From: Oxytricha trifallax
Lineage: Eukaryota > Ciliophora > Spirotrichea > Sporadotrichida > Oxytrichidae
NCBI GenBank assembly: GCA_000711775.1
Contig: ARYC01016940.1
Span: 1-64,000 of the forward strand
DNA: 64,000 nucleotides
Direction of reading: 5' to 3'
Under the pieces are notes generated by a model. The model did not search any database. It was not told the origin of the DNA and worked only from the letters and a program-made list of their open reading frames with translations. Below are positions 43,652 through 56,429 of this stretch, one piece after another. Both the position numbers and the translations under genes were made by a program. Numbering within the stretch: position 1 is the first letter of the stretch; the number at the start of each line of letters is the position of its first letter.

Positions 43652-44860
43652 TCAGCTAATCTCCTGATCCTTTCTTGTCATATTGAGGGGTTATCTGGCA
43701 TATTATGGGTTAGTTTTAATATGATTGGATAATTGACTTTTTTCTATTTTTGCTTGGTTAATAGATGCTATTATTTTTTGTTAATGCAGGTTTTAATCGA
43801 TATCCTCCGCGTGTTTTGACTCTTTTCTATTATTATTAATGAAGGGGCTTTCATCTTAATGATCTTCATTGTTGCTCTGACTTTAAATTGTTGAGGGGAA
43901 TATATTTATGTGAGGATTGTGTTCTTGTTTGATATCATTGTCATTAGAAATTGCACTGATGATAAAATATAAGTTAATTTAGAATAATTGTCTTATCAGT
44001 ATATTTTTAATATTGCTAAGGAGTCTCAATTTTTCTCTATTGTTGTTGATTTTATGCAATTTAGTTATGAAAACTCTATTAAGAGACATTTTCACTAAAA
44101 TTAGCTGCTTTCCCATTCATTTAAGTGTTGATCTATGTAGTGTTATTTCTTAAATGACCTGGTTGTTTTATGAGTTTTTGTATCATCTTATAGTAAGCGG
44201 CTTGTTGCTTTTAATTATTAATACTCTTTGCACTGTCATTAATTATGTCAATTTGTTAGCCTTCAAAAGTATTCTGAGTAGTCAAAGGCTATTATCTTTA
44301 GTTATAATTTCTAGGCAGAACTTTTAAATAACTACCAAAAGTTTTTTTTCTATTAATCTTTGGTAACAGATTGTTTACAGAAAACTCAAAAGGTCTTATT
44401 TTAGTTTGGGTATGTTTAATTGTTTTTAGGGAAATTCATAATTTTAAAGTTTTTTTTTGAAAGCTTGGCGTATCTTCGCCTAGAAAGTTAGTATCATCTT
44501 AAAAATATACATTGTTCTGGAGATTTTTTGGGAAAGTTTCTTTTCTCTTTAATTAGGACTAATTGAGAGATTACCTTGCAAATGTTGGCAAAATTGTTGC
44601 AATCTTGCTGTTTATTATATCCGAAGTCATTGAAGCATCGTTTCTAAAATTCAAATTTTCAAAGGTCTAGTGGTGACTAATTCTATCTCCATACTGCAAA
44701 TTTGTATGAATCTTTTAAACGTTTGAATTTAAACTCATTCTAATGTTTTAGTTACTTGAATGATTGCTTGGCTTTTATTGTTTATTTGTCTTAAGAGTCA
44801 TGTAGGCAAGCTGTTATTCTTCTTGGTTACTATTGTTTGTTAACTTTTTATTGCCATCAT
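43652..44860 (-). CDS. Asn/Gln/Ser-rich low-complexity protein, frame-interrupted
   Basis: The minus strand carries three consecutive coding stretches. About 44860-44420: GNKKLTNNSNQEEQQLAYMT, then TFENLNFRNDASMTSDIINS. About 44280-43990: INDSAKSINNQKQQAAYYKM. About 43960-43652: SQSNNEDHQDESPFINNNRK and NMTRKDQEIS before TGA 43652-43654. Frame changes fall at a nine-A run (about 44449-44457) and near 43980. Asn, Gln and Ser dominate, and most Gln are TAA/TAG. Intrinsically disordered; no domain recognised. The start is not resolved. Confidence 0.5.
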
Positions 44861-46799
44861 TAAAAATAATAAAAAAGATGAAGATTTAAAGCAAAATTAG
44901 AATAAAACTTCTTTTTGTGAATGTCTTATAATATATGAGGAGGTGAGAAGTAATTTTATGATCTAAAATTTTGGTAAAGTTTAATCTTATTCTTATAAAA
45001 TATCTATATGTTTAAAAACTAACTATCTATAGATGATGGCGATTAAGCATTAGGGGGTCCGTTATAGTACATCTAATTTTATGGATTCTAGATATTAAAA
45101 ATTAACTTATAAATAAAATGTATATTATGATGCTAATCTATTAAATAAAATAAATATATTTGAGCTCCTTTTTAATAAATTTTTTATAAATCTTAGAATA
45201 TTAGCATGACTCCTATATTAATCTTAATTGATTTATTGAAAAGCTTAATTGTCCTTTTTAATTTCATAAAAATAAGTTAATTAATGATTATATTAATAAT
45301 CGTATTTAATCTATAGTAAATATTTTATTTAAATGATAGAAATGTGTTGTCTGATATATTTAGGTTGAATTTTATCAATAAAAATTATATTATGTTTTCA
45401 AAAGTACTTTAATCACAAGCAAATAAGAGTATAAATTTGATATATGATAATTATAATAATATTAATAAAAATACAATTATAAATCAATTTAGATTTTGAT
45501 TAAAAATAATAAATTAATTGAAATCTACTAATTATTATTTTTTTCAACTTCTAAATAATGAAATGTTTAGATTGTTAATTATAACAGAGATGAGTTCAAT
45601 CTTTTATTAAGATAATTAATTACTAATTTTTATAGCGTTACTGACTATGTTTGATAGTAATTTAAACTGCCTTCGTTAGAAATTGATTTCTAATGATGGT
45701 ATTGAGGGGTCTGGCTTATGCTAGCAACAGTGCTGTTTGTAACGCAATTTTCTTTTATATAAAAAGGAGACAAAATAAGAAATATATGTTATTTATCAGG
45801 TTTCAAAATTAAAATATGTAGATAATATATATAAACTACTCTTTCTTAAATATGTTTTTGACCGATTATTAGTCCTCGTTCATTTTAGCTTAATTATTCT
45901 AAATAATAAATTAAACGAAAATAAATTCAAGCAAATTATGCTTCTTTTTATATATATATATATCTTATATTAAATTTTCATAAGGAACCTAATTATTACA
46001 TTTTAAGAAAAATAATTTATATTATTATATAATTTTAAAAAAATTTACATTTAATTTTTTAAGAAAGTACTTGGTGGTTATTTTTTTATATTGGTTCAGA
46101 GATAAAAAGGAAACTTAAACTTATTCATTCTAGACTTTATCTCAGATTAATTATAAAAATTAATCTTAAAGTAAAAACTATAAAATTATTGGACAGATAG
46201 TTATGCCACAGATGCAGAAAAACTATCACAAACAATTTTAGATTCATAATTAAGAAATATATGTATATGCATAAAAAATTACTACAATAATTACTCTCTT
46301 TTAAATTTGATAGCTAAAGGATAATAAAACTTTCCAGATATTAAAAATTATAAATAAGAATATTTTTAACCAAATAATAAAAATTGAGGAAAAGAAAGTT
46401 AAAATAAAAATAAATATATCCTTAAAGTATATTTTTTCTTAATAGTTAAAATCAAGGCAAAAATATTATAAAATATTTTTCTCTAAATTAGAACAATTTA
46501 TAATTTTTCCTATCAACTTTCTATCATCTCTTTGAATATTATTATAAGATGAATTTTTTTTTAATGATTGTCCCGCTTTTTTTATAATTAAAACGTTTTT
46601 TTAGAATTTTTTAAAAACAAAACAATTGAGAATGAAAATATTCAATTATTTAATGAAAGATTAAGAAATTAAATTGAAACTTTTAAATCATTAGCACTGA
46701 ATTAAAATTTATTTGAATTGATCATTTATCAAATATATAAGAATTTAGGTTGGCTTTTTTAATTAATAAATTGAATAAAAGTTAAAAACTGAAGAACAA
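44861..46799. other. AT-rich spacer
   Basis: Nearly 2 kb of AT-rich DNA. A short stretch at 45620-45760 has higher GC and could be an exon on the minus strand (ASISQTPQYHHQKSISNEGS), but it stands alone. No terminal repeat for the adjoining TBE-D element was found. Confidence 0.45.
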
Positions 46800-47790
46800 A
46801 AATCAATTCTCGGAAGTCGATATAAAGCTTGTAAAACTCCTAAGGTTTGGTCATTATAGCAAAGACTCTAAGTTATTTATGAAAATTAATGAGATAAAAA
46901 AAATAACAGGATTCAAAGAAAGTTTAATCAATAGAATAATAAAGTGAATTAAAACCTCGTTTATTTAAGAAAACAAACAATAATAAGAACAAGCTAAACT
47001 AGATCAACATGATTTAGAGTACTTGGTTTCAAGGAATAAACTTTCGCTTAGAAGCATTTATAATTGTAAAAGCGTGCTCTTCTTTTTCATTGAACTTTTC
47101 CGGAAAAGAAAATAACTAAGCAACAACTTCATAGAATATGCAAGGCTCATGGAATAAGTTTCAAGAGCACTAGGACAGACTATTTCTTAACTGATAAAAA
47201 GTAAAACATTTTGGATATTTAGTGATAGACATACCCTTAATTAATAAAAATGTCTGAAAAAGAATAAAACATAGTTTATCTCGATGAGACTATTTTTAAG
47301 GCGCATTTGTGTGAACATAAAATCTTGAGCTAGAAAGGATGAAAATAAAGTACTAAATAAAGAAGGACTTTTTGTTGATACACTAGCAGCTGCTGTTATC
47401 ATTAGTGGGAAGTTCGGACTAGAGCAATTTATCATAAAGAAGAAATATATTAAGTTACCAGACTTGCAAGTTATAATAGATAAATTGAAAGATAGGTATC
47501 AGGGAAAGCAATTAACGATATTCCTTGATAACTTAAGAGCTCACCATTCGAAGTTGTTGTAAGAGCAGGTACTGGAAAATGGTTGGATGTTAATGTTCAA
47601 TAGCCCATATTCATCTAAGTATAATTGCATAGAAATGGTCTTTTCTAGGGCAAAGAAAGACTATGCCTAAACTTTATTCAACATGATTTCAGAGTCAACA
47701 ATAAGACAAGCTTTTTCTTTGTGGAAAAGTCTATAACATAAATTCAAACAAGTGATTGTAAAAACAGTGAAAAAAGGTGCTTAGATTTGA
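46800..47790 (+). pseudogene. Divergent DDE transposase (TBE-D)
   Basis: Tc1/IS630-type transposase with acids in NIVYLDETIFKAHLCEH, LTIFLDNLRAHHSKLL and FNSPYSSKYNCIEMVFSRAK. These match the spacing and context of the TBE transposase (FVDNLSVHK; NSPNFDGIEFYW). An N-terminal part (FGHYSKDSKLFMKINEI, then KKITGFKESLINRIIK) is helix-turn-helix-like. Frames change near 46948, 47215 and 47340, with TGA codons between. It ends at TGA 47788-47790. It is read as decayed, unless the breaks are introns or IESs. Confidence 0.78.
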
Positions 47791-47984
47791 TGCGTTTTTT
47801 ATTGCTTAAGACATAAATAATTAATTGTCTTTTAGTTTAAGTTATTAAAATTAAATTATGTCACATTTTAAATTGCATACTTTTGCTAGGTAGGCTTTTC
47901 ATAATTTGCGATTCATTATATATGTGCATAAAATTTTAATTATGTTACTGAATTTACATCGGCTACTGTTATTCTGAAACAATC

Positions 47985-48584
47985 TCAAATCTTTTCCGTT
48001 TTTTGTTCTATTTTCTCCCTTAAGAACTGATCTTTAACATCGATTAGGCTAGCATACATAAATTTATGTATGGAGTATCTGTAAATAGATTGGATTTCTT
48101 TGAGTAATTCTTCATTTATTCGAATAGTTTCTTTCTATTCTTCATCAGCTTAGCCTGTGTATCTAAGATTCTGCTGGTTCTGGACAAGCTAGGTAATGAA
48201 CTCATTCTTTAGTGTATCTAGTATTCCAAAGAAGAAGTGCTTGTCAGGTAGCTCCTTTATGTCTTCGTAAATTCCTAGGTATTTGCTTACAGCTTCCTCA
48301 TTTTTAATTAGGTCATAAATGTTTGCTACAGAGAGCTCTGGGAAGTTAGGAACATTGACATAAATTATGTCTGCAGATTTTATTAGCTCTTTCTTGCAGC
48401 TTAATACATCTTTAATGAACCTCTTAGTAGTCTTTTTAAAACTAGGCATGTGATATCCCACAAAAGTATGTAAGTTAGGAAAATTTCATGAATATTTGAA
48501 ATGTCACCACCAGTCATTTTTGGTATTAAGATGTCCCTTCAGCTACTTAATGTTTATGTTCACGAAATTCCTGTTACTTTCCAT
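47985..48584 (-). CDS. 22-kDa-like ORF (TBE-D)
   Basis: Homologue of the TBE 22-kDa protein: YVNVPNFPELSVANIYDLIK and ELPDKHFFFGILDTLKNEF align with IEIPNYPEISVFNLYKDAMK and LPERSFFFGILGTL. The ATG at 48584 (MESNRNFVNINIKQLKGHL) aligns with the TBE MESM start. Two in-frame TGA codons (about 48502-48504 and 48487-48489) lie in the same region where TBE-2 has two. The remainder is open to TGA 47985-47987, with a charged helical C-terminus (EELLKEIQSIYRYSIHKFM). If the TGAs are not spliced out, translation could begin only at a downstream ATG (48461 or 48449). Confidence 0.75.
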
Positions 48585-48923
48585 AAGCCTTGTAAGTCTA
48601 TTTATATGAATTTAATTAAAAATAGTTAAGACTTAAATATTTTGAGTTAGATTGAAAAGTTTAAGTCCATTAATTTAATTCGCTTATACTATAAAAGAAT
48701 ATTTTTGATTGGTTATACTTTACTATTTTAGATTGGGCCTTGTCAAAAGTAATTTAACGCAATATCATTTATGAACATAAAAATTTAACAAGAAAAGTTT
48801 ATGCATGAGAATAAAAACATCTTTTTATTGTTCCATAAGCCTTTTTATCCCAAACAAAAAATATAATTATATCAAAGTATATTTGACTTTGACTATCTTT
48901 GAAGTTGAGAATTTTCAAAGTTG

Positions 48924-49012
48924 AAACCCAAGAACCCCAAAATTGAAAAATAGGGATGTCCCTAGGAACTCCCTAGTGACAAAACATTATGTATTAGGGG
49001 TTTCTGGGTTTT
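48924..49012. repeat. Telomere-like inverted repeat inside TBE-D
   Basis: AAACCCAAGAACCCCAAAAT (48924 onward) and AGGGGTTTCTGGGTTTT (48996-49012) are imperfect inverted copies around TAGGGATGTCCCTAGG. They lie between the divergent 22-kDa-like and 57-kDa-like genes, where TBE-1 and TBE-2 have GTAC/AATTA repeats. Confidence 0.65.
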
Positions 49013-49113
49013 ATAATAATTTATTTAACCACAATTTTAATACTTGTTTTAATTACCTTATTTAAATCTATTTAACATAAACTTTTAATTAAGTAATTTC
49101 TTAAACTTAAATT

Positions 49114-50680
49114 ATGGAATCTTCATCTTTGTCATCAAGATATTCCCAGTCAAACTCCTCTTAAGATTCAGAAGAATCTAAGACTTAAAATTCAGGTAAT
49201 TTTGCAATAATATAAACTATTATTATCAGGGTGCAAAATAGTTTCAAGGAAGCATCAACTATATTAAAAATATTAGAAGAATTGGAGTAGCAGAAGAAAG
49301 AGTAGAGCTAAAACTCAAAACAAAAAGCCTTAGAAATTCACGAAATGTGACATTTGCAATTAAGTGTGTACTCCAGTCGAATTGAAGAGATATAGAAAAG
49401 TTCACTCAAAAAATCAAGGATCCTTCTCTCAACTCAAACGCCAAGGGAAGTATGAATGTTGTGTGTGCTAATAGTAGGAGCTAAATGCAAAATCATTTGC
49501 TGATAAAGATTAATTGCTTACACATTTATGTTAGCACAGTATATCAGAGCTTAAAGCTGACTGCTATTCCGATATTGTAAGCATATATTTTCTAACTTTT
49601 AATAGACAATCAAGTAGATTCAATGCCTCATTGCAAACGACTAAAATAAGGGTAAATCAATTGACAAGAGCTAGTTTCAACTGGAAACAAAGTCTATGCT
49701 CTTTAACTAATCTCCTGCTTCTGTTTAAGCATTTTAGCCAAATACTGAGGAGAATGTTACCATTCTTGAGGAAGAGATTCTCAATACTTTTCATAAATAA
49801 CATGATCAAGGTTTTGATGGTAAAGAGTAAAGTACTTTAACTAACTTCTCCTAAATGGTGAGGTGGAAATTAAAAAGTATTATTGAGATTTCAAAACATA
49901 TTGGAGTGTTCTATCCTGATACCAGCCTATTCAATCAGATAAATGGAGACTTATGTATTCATTAGAAAAGGCCTTGAATAAAGATTTGAATTTAGTTACT
50001 AGAATTTTGAATTAGTTTAAAATAGTGAGCTTAATTCAAGAAAACAAAGCTGAGCATTTTGATTAAATAGTTGGAGTAAGTTTTGATGACTCAATCATGT
50101 ATATAAAAACTAAGGAGAGCTTTACTAATTTGTAGTTAATGATAAGACTTGGCAATATAGTTTCTAAGAAAGTTCTAATAGACTAGTTGATTGATGCTAT
50201 TAAAAATCTACACTAGTTAGGAATAGTCCATAGGTATTTGACTCCTGAAAATATCAAGCTTAAAAGTGACAAAAAACCCCAGATTTTTATAACAAACTTT
50301 TCTCATGCATCTAAAGTTGGTCTCAAAGCTCAGATAAGTTAAATCCTATTGACCTCATATTAGCATGCTAGAGACTTGAAGGAAATGGAAATATCTGATA
50401 CTAGATAAGACCTTTACTCACTTGTGGTAATAATTATCGAAGTAATTCTGGGGACGCAGTTTAAAAAGGCTATGATAATTATTAAGACACAGGTAGGTAC
50501 GCAACATTTCTTAGACGAAAGTTCAAGGATGATTAATATTTTGTTTTAATGCTAAAAAATATAGGGGATAACTTTGATTGTTTATCTACTATTGATGATA
50601 TTCATTTTTATCTACTTAAATTAAATAAATTCAATGAATTAATTAATTAATATAACCAACCTAAATTCTCATATATTTGA
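49114..50680 (+). CDS. Zinc-finger/pseudokinase protein (TBE-D 57-kDa homologue)
   Basis: ATG 49114 starts a Ser-rich leader (MESSSLSSRYSQSNSSQDSE). A 34-nt intron follows (GTAATTTT...TTATCAG, about 49196-49229). Two zinc fingers are CDICNQVCTPVELKRYRKVH and CCVCQQQ...LLTHLCQH (about 49350-49550). A second intron lies at about 49579-49606. The C-terminal part is kinase-like: LHQLGIVHRYLTPENIKL replaces HRDLKPEN, so the catalytic Asp is Tyr, and TNFSHA sits where DFG is expected. It should be catalytically dead. A frame change occurs near 49975-50045. Coding ends at TGA 50678-50680 after LSTIDDIHFYLLKLNKFNEL. The role in transposition is unknown. Confidence 0.78.
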
Positions 50681-52017
50681 TAATTATCATTTATGCCTTT
50701 AATTGAATTTTATATTAACTTATGATAAATTTTTATATTCAAAGTAATTAAATATAATTCAAAGTTATGAAATGTTAGCATCTAAAATTAAGTAAATAAA
50801 GTTCTATTTGCTTTTAATGCTAAATTACTATAAATATCATTTTTATTTCTAACCATTCTTAAGCTTTTATAATGATAATTTATTCCCAAATTTATTTTTT
50901 ACAGCATCAAGCTTTATCATAAAATGAATTAAATAAAGTATCAATAAATTTTATAAACATTCCGGGGTTACTTATGAGGATATACAGGCATTACATTAAT
51001 GAAATTGATAATATAATTAAATCTGCTTGAATAACTCCTTAACATATAGAGAATAATAATTATTATTATATTATTTCTCAATTAATAATTAGCATCAGCG
51101 GAAGTCACAGCACAGCAGTTTTATGATCTCTAATATTGTAAATATCAAACCCAAATATCCTACCTATTTCAACTTCATTTCTTGGAGGCACTTCTCCAAT
51201 CAAAATTAAAATTAATGTTATAAATGGTTTTTTTTAATTTTTCAGTAATTAAATTAAGCTCATTTTGTTTAAACATTGAATTTGGGGCATTTAGAATAAC
51301 TATTTGAATAAAATTGGTTTGATGTAAGTATTTAGGGTTATTAAAACTTCCAATAATTTTTATTTCTTCTAAAAATTAAAAGAAAATTTACTATAATAGT
51401 TGATATTTAATTTATAAAATGCAATTTTCACAGAGAATATAAATCATATTAAATTCTTTTTTATAATTAATTTTAACTTTTATAAAGTTATTTATATTTA
51501 TTTTCTTTTTTACTATTTATTTTACAATATTAATAAATAATATAATTAATATTAATTATAAATTAGAAACTTTAAATTATGAATATTATTATTTTAATTT
51601 ATACTGGTAAAATGCATTAAATATCTGAATAAGCACTGAATACTTCACAGTCCTCTACCATTATAAGAAAGCCAATCTAATTATAATAAAACCAACAATA
51701 GAATGTCATTTTGCCTACATTAGACATCAGAAGTAATAATAATTAAGCAATTATCAAACAACAGTCTCGCTAAAATGTTAATTTAATTAAACTATCTTCC
51801 AGCAATTTAAATATAATTGTACTGGAATTGTCAAAATACATGTAATCTATTATTTTAATTGCACAATCATTGATTATATGTATTTCTTTTTCAAACAAAC
51901 TAAGAATTTGTGTATTTTGAATAGATATGAAAATTGCATTAGAAATCTTAATAGTAACTTCTTATAATACTTTAGATTTTTATAATTCCTATCCTTATAA
52001 ATATTGGGATTGATTTA
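50681..52017. other. AT-rich spacer
   Basis: About 1.3 kb with no supported gene or repeat. The right end of TBE-D should lie here but no terminal repeat is visible. Confidence 0.5.
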
Positions 52018-53044
52018 ATTTAAATATAATTACAATCAAAATGATAAAGAAGCGTATAATCAAAAGAATACGAGCCAAAGAAGACTCAAATAGAACAATC
52101 ATGTAGACGATGACTCAAGTGAAGGACTAATAGTTTAATAAAAATCAATTCTTATTATATATTATAATAAAAGTCATACTTCAAGCTCTAAACCGTCATT
52201 AATTCTTAAGCCACCTTAGATTAATTTTACTCAATATTTTATTGAAACTCCTTTTGGCTTTATTTGTATTTTGAATCTAAATTTCAAAGCAAATACTTGA
52301 ATTAAATTAATATAAAAAATATAGATGGGATTAATCAAGCAAATTAAAAGCTACCACTAAATAACTAAAATCAAACTTTAAGTATACAACTCAACAGAAA
52401 CTTTAATAACACTAACTTGCCTGCAAATTATAAACATTAATTTAATGATAAGAAATATTTATATTTTATACTTATGGGTATACGATGGTGATGTAGCCAA
52501 GCAAAAATTAAGAATAATCCAAGAGTTAAGCTTTATCTCCTAATGTTTACTTAAATTGTTTTATATTTAAATCTAAATTAATAATAAACCAATCTAGTTT
52601 ATTTAAGTAAGTATATTATCATTAATGATATAAATGCTAAATTTTATAAAAATTTCCTTTTCTAATTTCTAAACAAATTACTTAATTTATCTTATAAACT
52701 TGAAAAAGGCAAGTCTCTACTATCACAAACGAAGTGCAACAGCAACTGAGTTTTTCCAATAAAATACAATATATAATACAAGCGTATTAACTGATCCTAT
52801 TTAGAAGTGGTACTATCAAACTATCGTCGGAGAAGATGCTTTAAGAGGCACTAGCAGCGGAAGCAGTAATATCTAAAGCAGTTAGACGCAAAACTTAACA
52901 AAGAATGTTCTTTTGAGTAGCAGTGGGAATACTAAAATTGCAAATAAAAATAATGAAATAATACTAAGTAAGCTCAAGAAAAATTAAGCTAAAAACAAAA
53001 TATTAAACATATTTTTATTAATAAAACTTTAAGGAAATTCATGA
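52018..53044 (+). CDS. Asn/Ser/Gln-rich protein, multi-exon
   Basis: Plus-strand exons read QKNTSQRRLKQNNHVDDDSS (about 52060), SHTSSSKPSLILKPPQINFT (about 52172), LNRNFNNTNLPANYKHQFND (about 52390) and YYHKRSATATEFFQQNT with GEDALRGTSSGSSN (about 52715-52880), ending at TGA 53042-53044. AT-rich breaks between them probably are introns. Low-complexity, disordered composition; no domain recognised. Start uncertain. Confidence 0.48.
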
Positions 53045-53347
53045 ACAGCTAGAGAAAAAAATATTTCATTAAAAAGTTTATTTTAAACATTTAGAATTTC
53101 CATATTTTGATAAAAAAAACAGCTTTTTTAAGTAAATGTTTATTCTAATTTAAAATAAATAAAATCAATTTTTACTGTAAAAGAATATTGGAAGTAAATT
53201 GTTTTTAATAAAAACATGATTATTTGCTCATACTAAAGCAATATTTCATCAGTATATATCTCAAAGTCTTAATCTATTCTTTTTATTCATGCTTACTTGT
53301 TCAATAATATTATATATAAAACAATGTCTTAAAAATAGCACCAAATC

Positions 53348-55105
53348 TCATTAATATTGTTGCTAATAACTTTAGTTTTATGATTGTGCATGATGCTGAA
53401 TTGTGAACTGAGGTATGGGGAACTACTATTAATGTTGAATTTAGTTGATACTATTCCCTGCCGTTTGTAAGTCATTTTTTAACATATTTATAAGCTTAAT
53501 AGATTTAAAATTTGCTTAACTATTTCTCTCTTTGATAAAAGTTAACAACTCCTCCATTAGCATACTATTGTTGAGCAATTTAACCACCGTTTGAAGACTT
53601 AGAGTATGAAACTTAATTTTTCTGCCCATGACTTGCAACAAACTGAGCAGTCTACTTTAGATTCACTTATTTCTAGACATACCCTGCTCCTCCCACTATA
53701 TTCTGATTTTGAGTTATCTGATGTTACTGGAGCAAGGATTAAGAGGGTGCTGCCTAGTTGTTGTTTGCATTTTGTGAAATAGTCCCCCCGAATATTTGTT
53801 ATTCTTGAGTCACTTATCTCTGCTATAAAATAAGAATATACACTTTGTTAATCAAAGCACTTATTTGTACTGCTATTAGAGATTATCAGAGTATGATGCT
53901 TCATAATTTTTATTTAATAAACCTATAAATAAATGCGGCAAATTGAGATTGTTAAATCGCCTGAAATACTGATTGTGGCTAAGCCTGCTAGTTCAGAGAG
54001 TGAGCATCAGTTTGGAAGATTTGAGCAGGCTAGCCGTTTTGGTTGTGAAGAAACTGCAAACTACTTGTTTAAAATTAGTTTTGCTGAGATCCTCGCTAAT
54101 CTGAGCGATGACTTCCATTACTGGAGTGATGTTTTCCACTTGCATCCATTGTTCCAAAAATTCAAACTAAAATAGTAATCATTTAGTTTAAATTTATTGA
54201 AGTTATACTCGTTAACGTAGTATTTTAATTGAAAATATGATATTAAACATGTTTTCAAAAATAAATTCATATATTTGTCAATCATTTTTATTATTAAAGA
54301 AATTTACATTTTTTGTTTTAAAAGAAAGAAAATCTTTAATAATAATTGTTAGTAGAATTAATTATTTGAGGTTTAAAATTGGCTAGGCAAACCAGTAATA
54401 TTATATAAGTATTTACTATATATTCCCAGCATAGTTGATATTTTGCTGATTAGTAACCACTTGATGTTAGTGATCTTTCTTTTGTCTTTTTTACTTTGGG
54501 GTTGCTGGTTGTTGCTTGATTTATGTTGCAGTGCTGTAAGCTTGGAGATGTATCACGTTGCTTCCTCCTGTAGTCTACTAGTTATCAATTATAATAATAA
54601 TAATAATTATAATCAGATAATGCAATAATATATAAAGTTACTATAAAATTATATATATTAAATTATTAAAATTGTGTTTTATCAACGGAAATATAATTAA
54701 ATTTGGTAAAAACAATTAAATAGTATAAAACTTAGAAGAAATTTGAACTCTTCAATCTTTTTATAAATTTATGTTAATATTTATTGATTTTTTTTTTAAT
54801 AATTGACTCAATTGATAAAATATATACAGCCATATCTTAAAATAAAAATATATAAATTGATATAGTTCTGTACTTAAAACTGTTGCTTTTATTGATTCTA
54901 AGGGTGTAAGCTAGATTGGTTGTCATTTGCAGTGTTTGATCTGTTGTTAACTTAAATCTGGTTCTTACTTCCTGTCTGGGTTGGTTAACTCTAAATAGGA
55001 GCTGAAGTAGCAGAGTTGTAATGTGAATTACCGGTTTCTTGATCATTCTGCTATTTCAAATGAGCTTGTGATGCAGTTTACTATTACTGTTGCTACTGTA
55101 CACTA
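53348..55105 (-). CDS. Gln/Asn-rich (prion-like) protein, multi-exon
   Basis: Minus-strand coding with Gln encoded mostly by TAA/TAG. Exons include DQETGNSHYNSATSAPIQSQ (about 55010), TTGGSNVIHLQAYSTATQIK (about 54565), MDASGKHHSSNGSHRSDQRG (ATG 54149) with NQNGQPAQIFQTDAHSLNQQ, IFGGTISQNANNNQAAPSQS (about 53790), and a last exon with NSINQIQHQQQFPIPQFTIQ ending at TGA 53348-53350. The plus strand has an 80-codon standard-code frame at 53933-54175, but its composition is ordinary and it is antisense to this better-supported gene. Disordered Gln/Asn-rich proteins often form condensates; no specific function can be given. Confidence 0.58.
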
Positions 55106-56429
55106 TAGAGAAAGTATTTTTATAATTATTGATTTATAAATACACAATTTAATGTGATAGAATGAAGAAAAAGAAATTATGCTATTGACAAAACAAATTT
55201 ATTTTGGATTATTAATTTAAAAAAATGAATAATGATAAAAATACTATAGTTATCAATTTTAAAAACTATCGATTGTTTCCACATTTTTGAATGCATTCAT
55301 ATGTAAAATAGTATCTGAATGTTTCGAGTAAGCGTATATTGATCTTGAGCTAACTCCAATATTAATTCAAAAGAGTTTCACTCAGTTGCTAAATTCTTTC
55401 AATTTTTCATATAAATTATACTAATTTGCTTTTAAATGACTTTCAACTTATCTCAATTTAGATTATAACTTTGTAGAAATTTTCTCATAAATTAAACACA
55501 ATCTCATAATAATTAAATTATTTTTAAAAAATTAAAATCCCAAAAATACAATATATTCATACAATATTGATAATATATTTTAAATGATTTTATATTTTAT
55601 ATGAATTTTTAGATATCTCTATTTTCCTAAATTATTTGTTAAAAAAATAATATACTTAAGAGCTTTTTAAGGCATTTGATTTTACTAGTAATAATATTTA
55701 ATAAATTATATTTAAGTATTAATTATGAATAATTTTCCAATATAAATACAAATATTTCTCACTAGTTTTAATTCTACTGAGTCACATTTTAATTCAAAGC
55801 TTAGTTAGATGTTGAATTTTAGCCATTCAATTCAAATTATCATAAATAGTGAATTTTAAAATTGTTTAAATAGTTGTTTGAAGTAAAAAATCACTGATAT
55901 CTAATAATTTAATTGTTTGTTTATATAAAAAGAAATCTTGTTGGAATAAATTCAAATAAAGAAATTAAAAATGATAAACAATTTTAATTATTAATTGCTT
56001 TTAGTTTAGCTCAAATATAAATCTGAAATATAATTCTGCAAATAGATAAATAGTCAATATTATCCTACCTTATAATAATGATTTGATTAGAAATTAGACT
56101 TGATAAAATTTTGTCTCTTCTGATCGATTGTGAATCATTTAGATAATAAATTTATTTCTATTAGTGACGGGTATTTACCTTAGAATATAAAAGTTTTTTT
56201 TCCTTATTTTAAATTCATTATAGGTTAGTATCAGGAATTAATAATTTATTTTATTTTAAATAAAATTTATTCTAAAATATTTCAAAGCCTTCTTTTAGTT
56301 GTAAATATAGTTATTCCTTTTTACTTATCAGATAATAAGTTTATATCCTATGATGAAATTAACATTTAAAATAAATAAGAATATTTCCATATTTTTTATG
56401 ATTCTATATTTGATGATGCTAGTTCCCGT
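55106..56429. other. AT-rich spacer
   Basis: About 1.3 kb of AT-rich, low-complexity sequence. I see no coding region, repeat or RNA gene here. Confidence 0.55.

Larger units (their letters stand above)
46800..50680. mobile_element. TBE-D: divergent TBE-like element
   Basis: Three genes with the TBE order, inverted relative to TBE-2: DDE transposase (plus), 22-kDa-like ORF (minus), zinc-finger/kinase-like ORF (plus). Sequence identity to TBE-1 and TBE-2 is low but motif-level homology is clear in all three. No C4A4 terminal repeats were seen at either end, so the borders given are those of the genes. An internal inverted repeat of telomere-like character lies at 48924-49012. It is either an old TBE family with eroded ends or a related family with other termini. 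Confidence 0.78.

Noticed and set aside
53933..54175. 80-codon plus-strand ORF with standard stops
   Set aside because: Reasonable composition, but the minus strand gives a longer Gln/Asn-rich gene with introns across the same bases. Kept only as an alternative.
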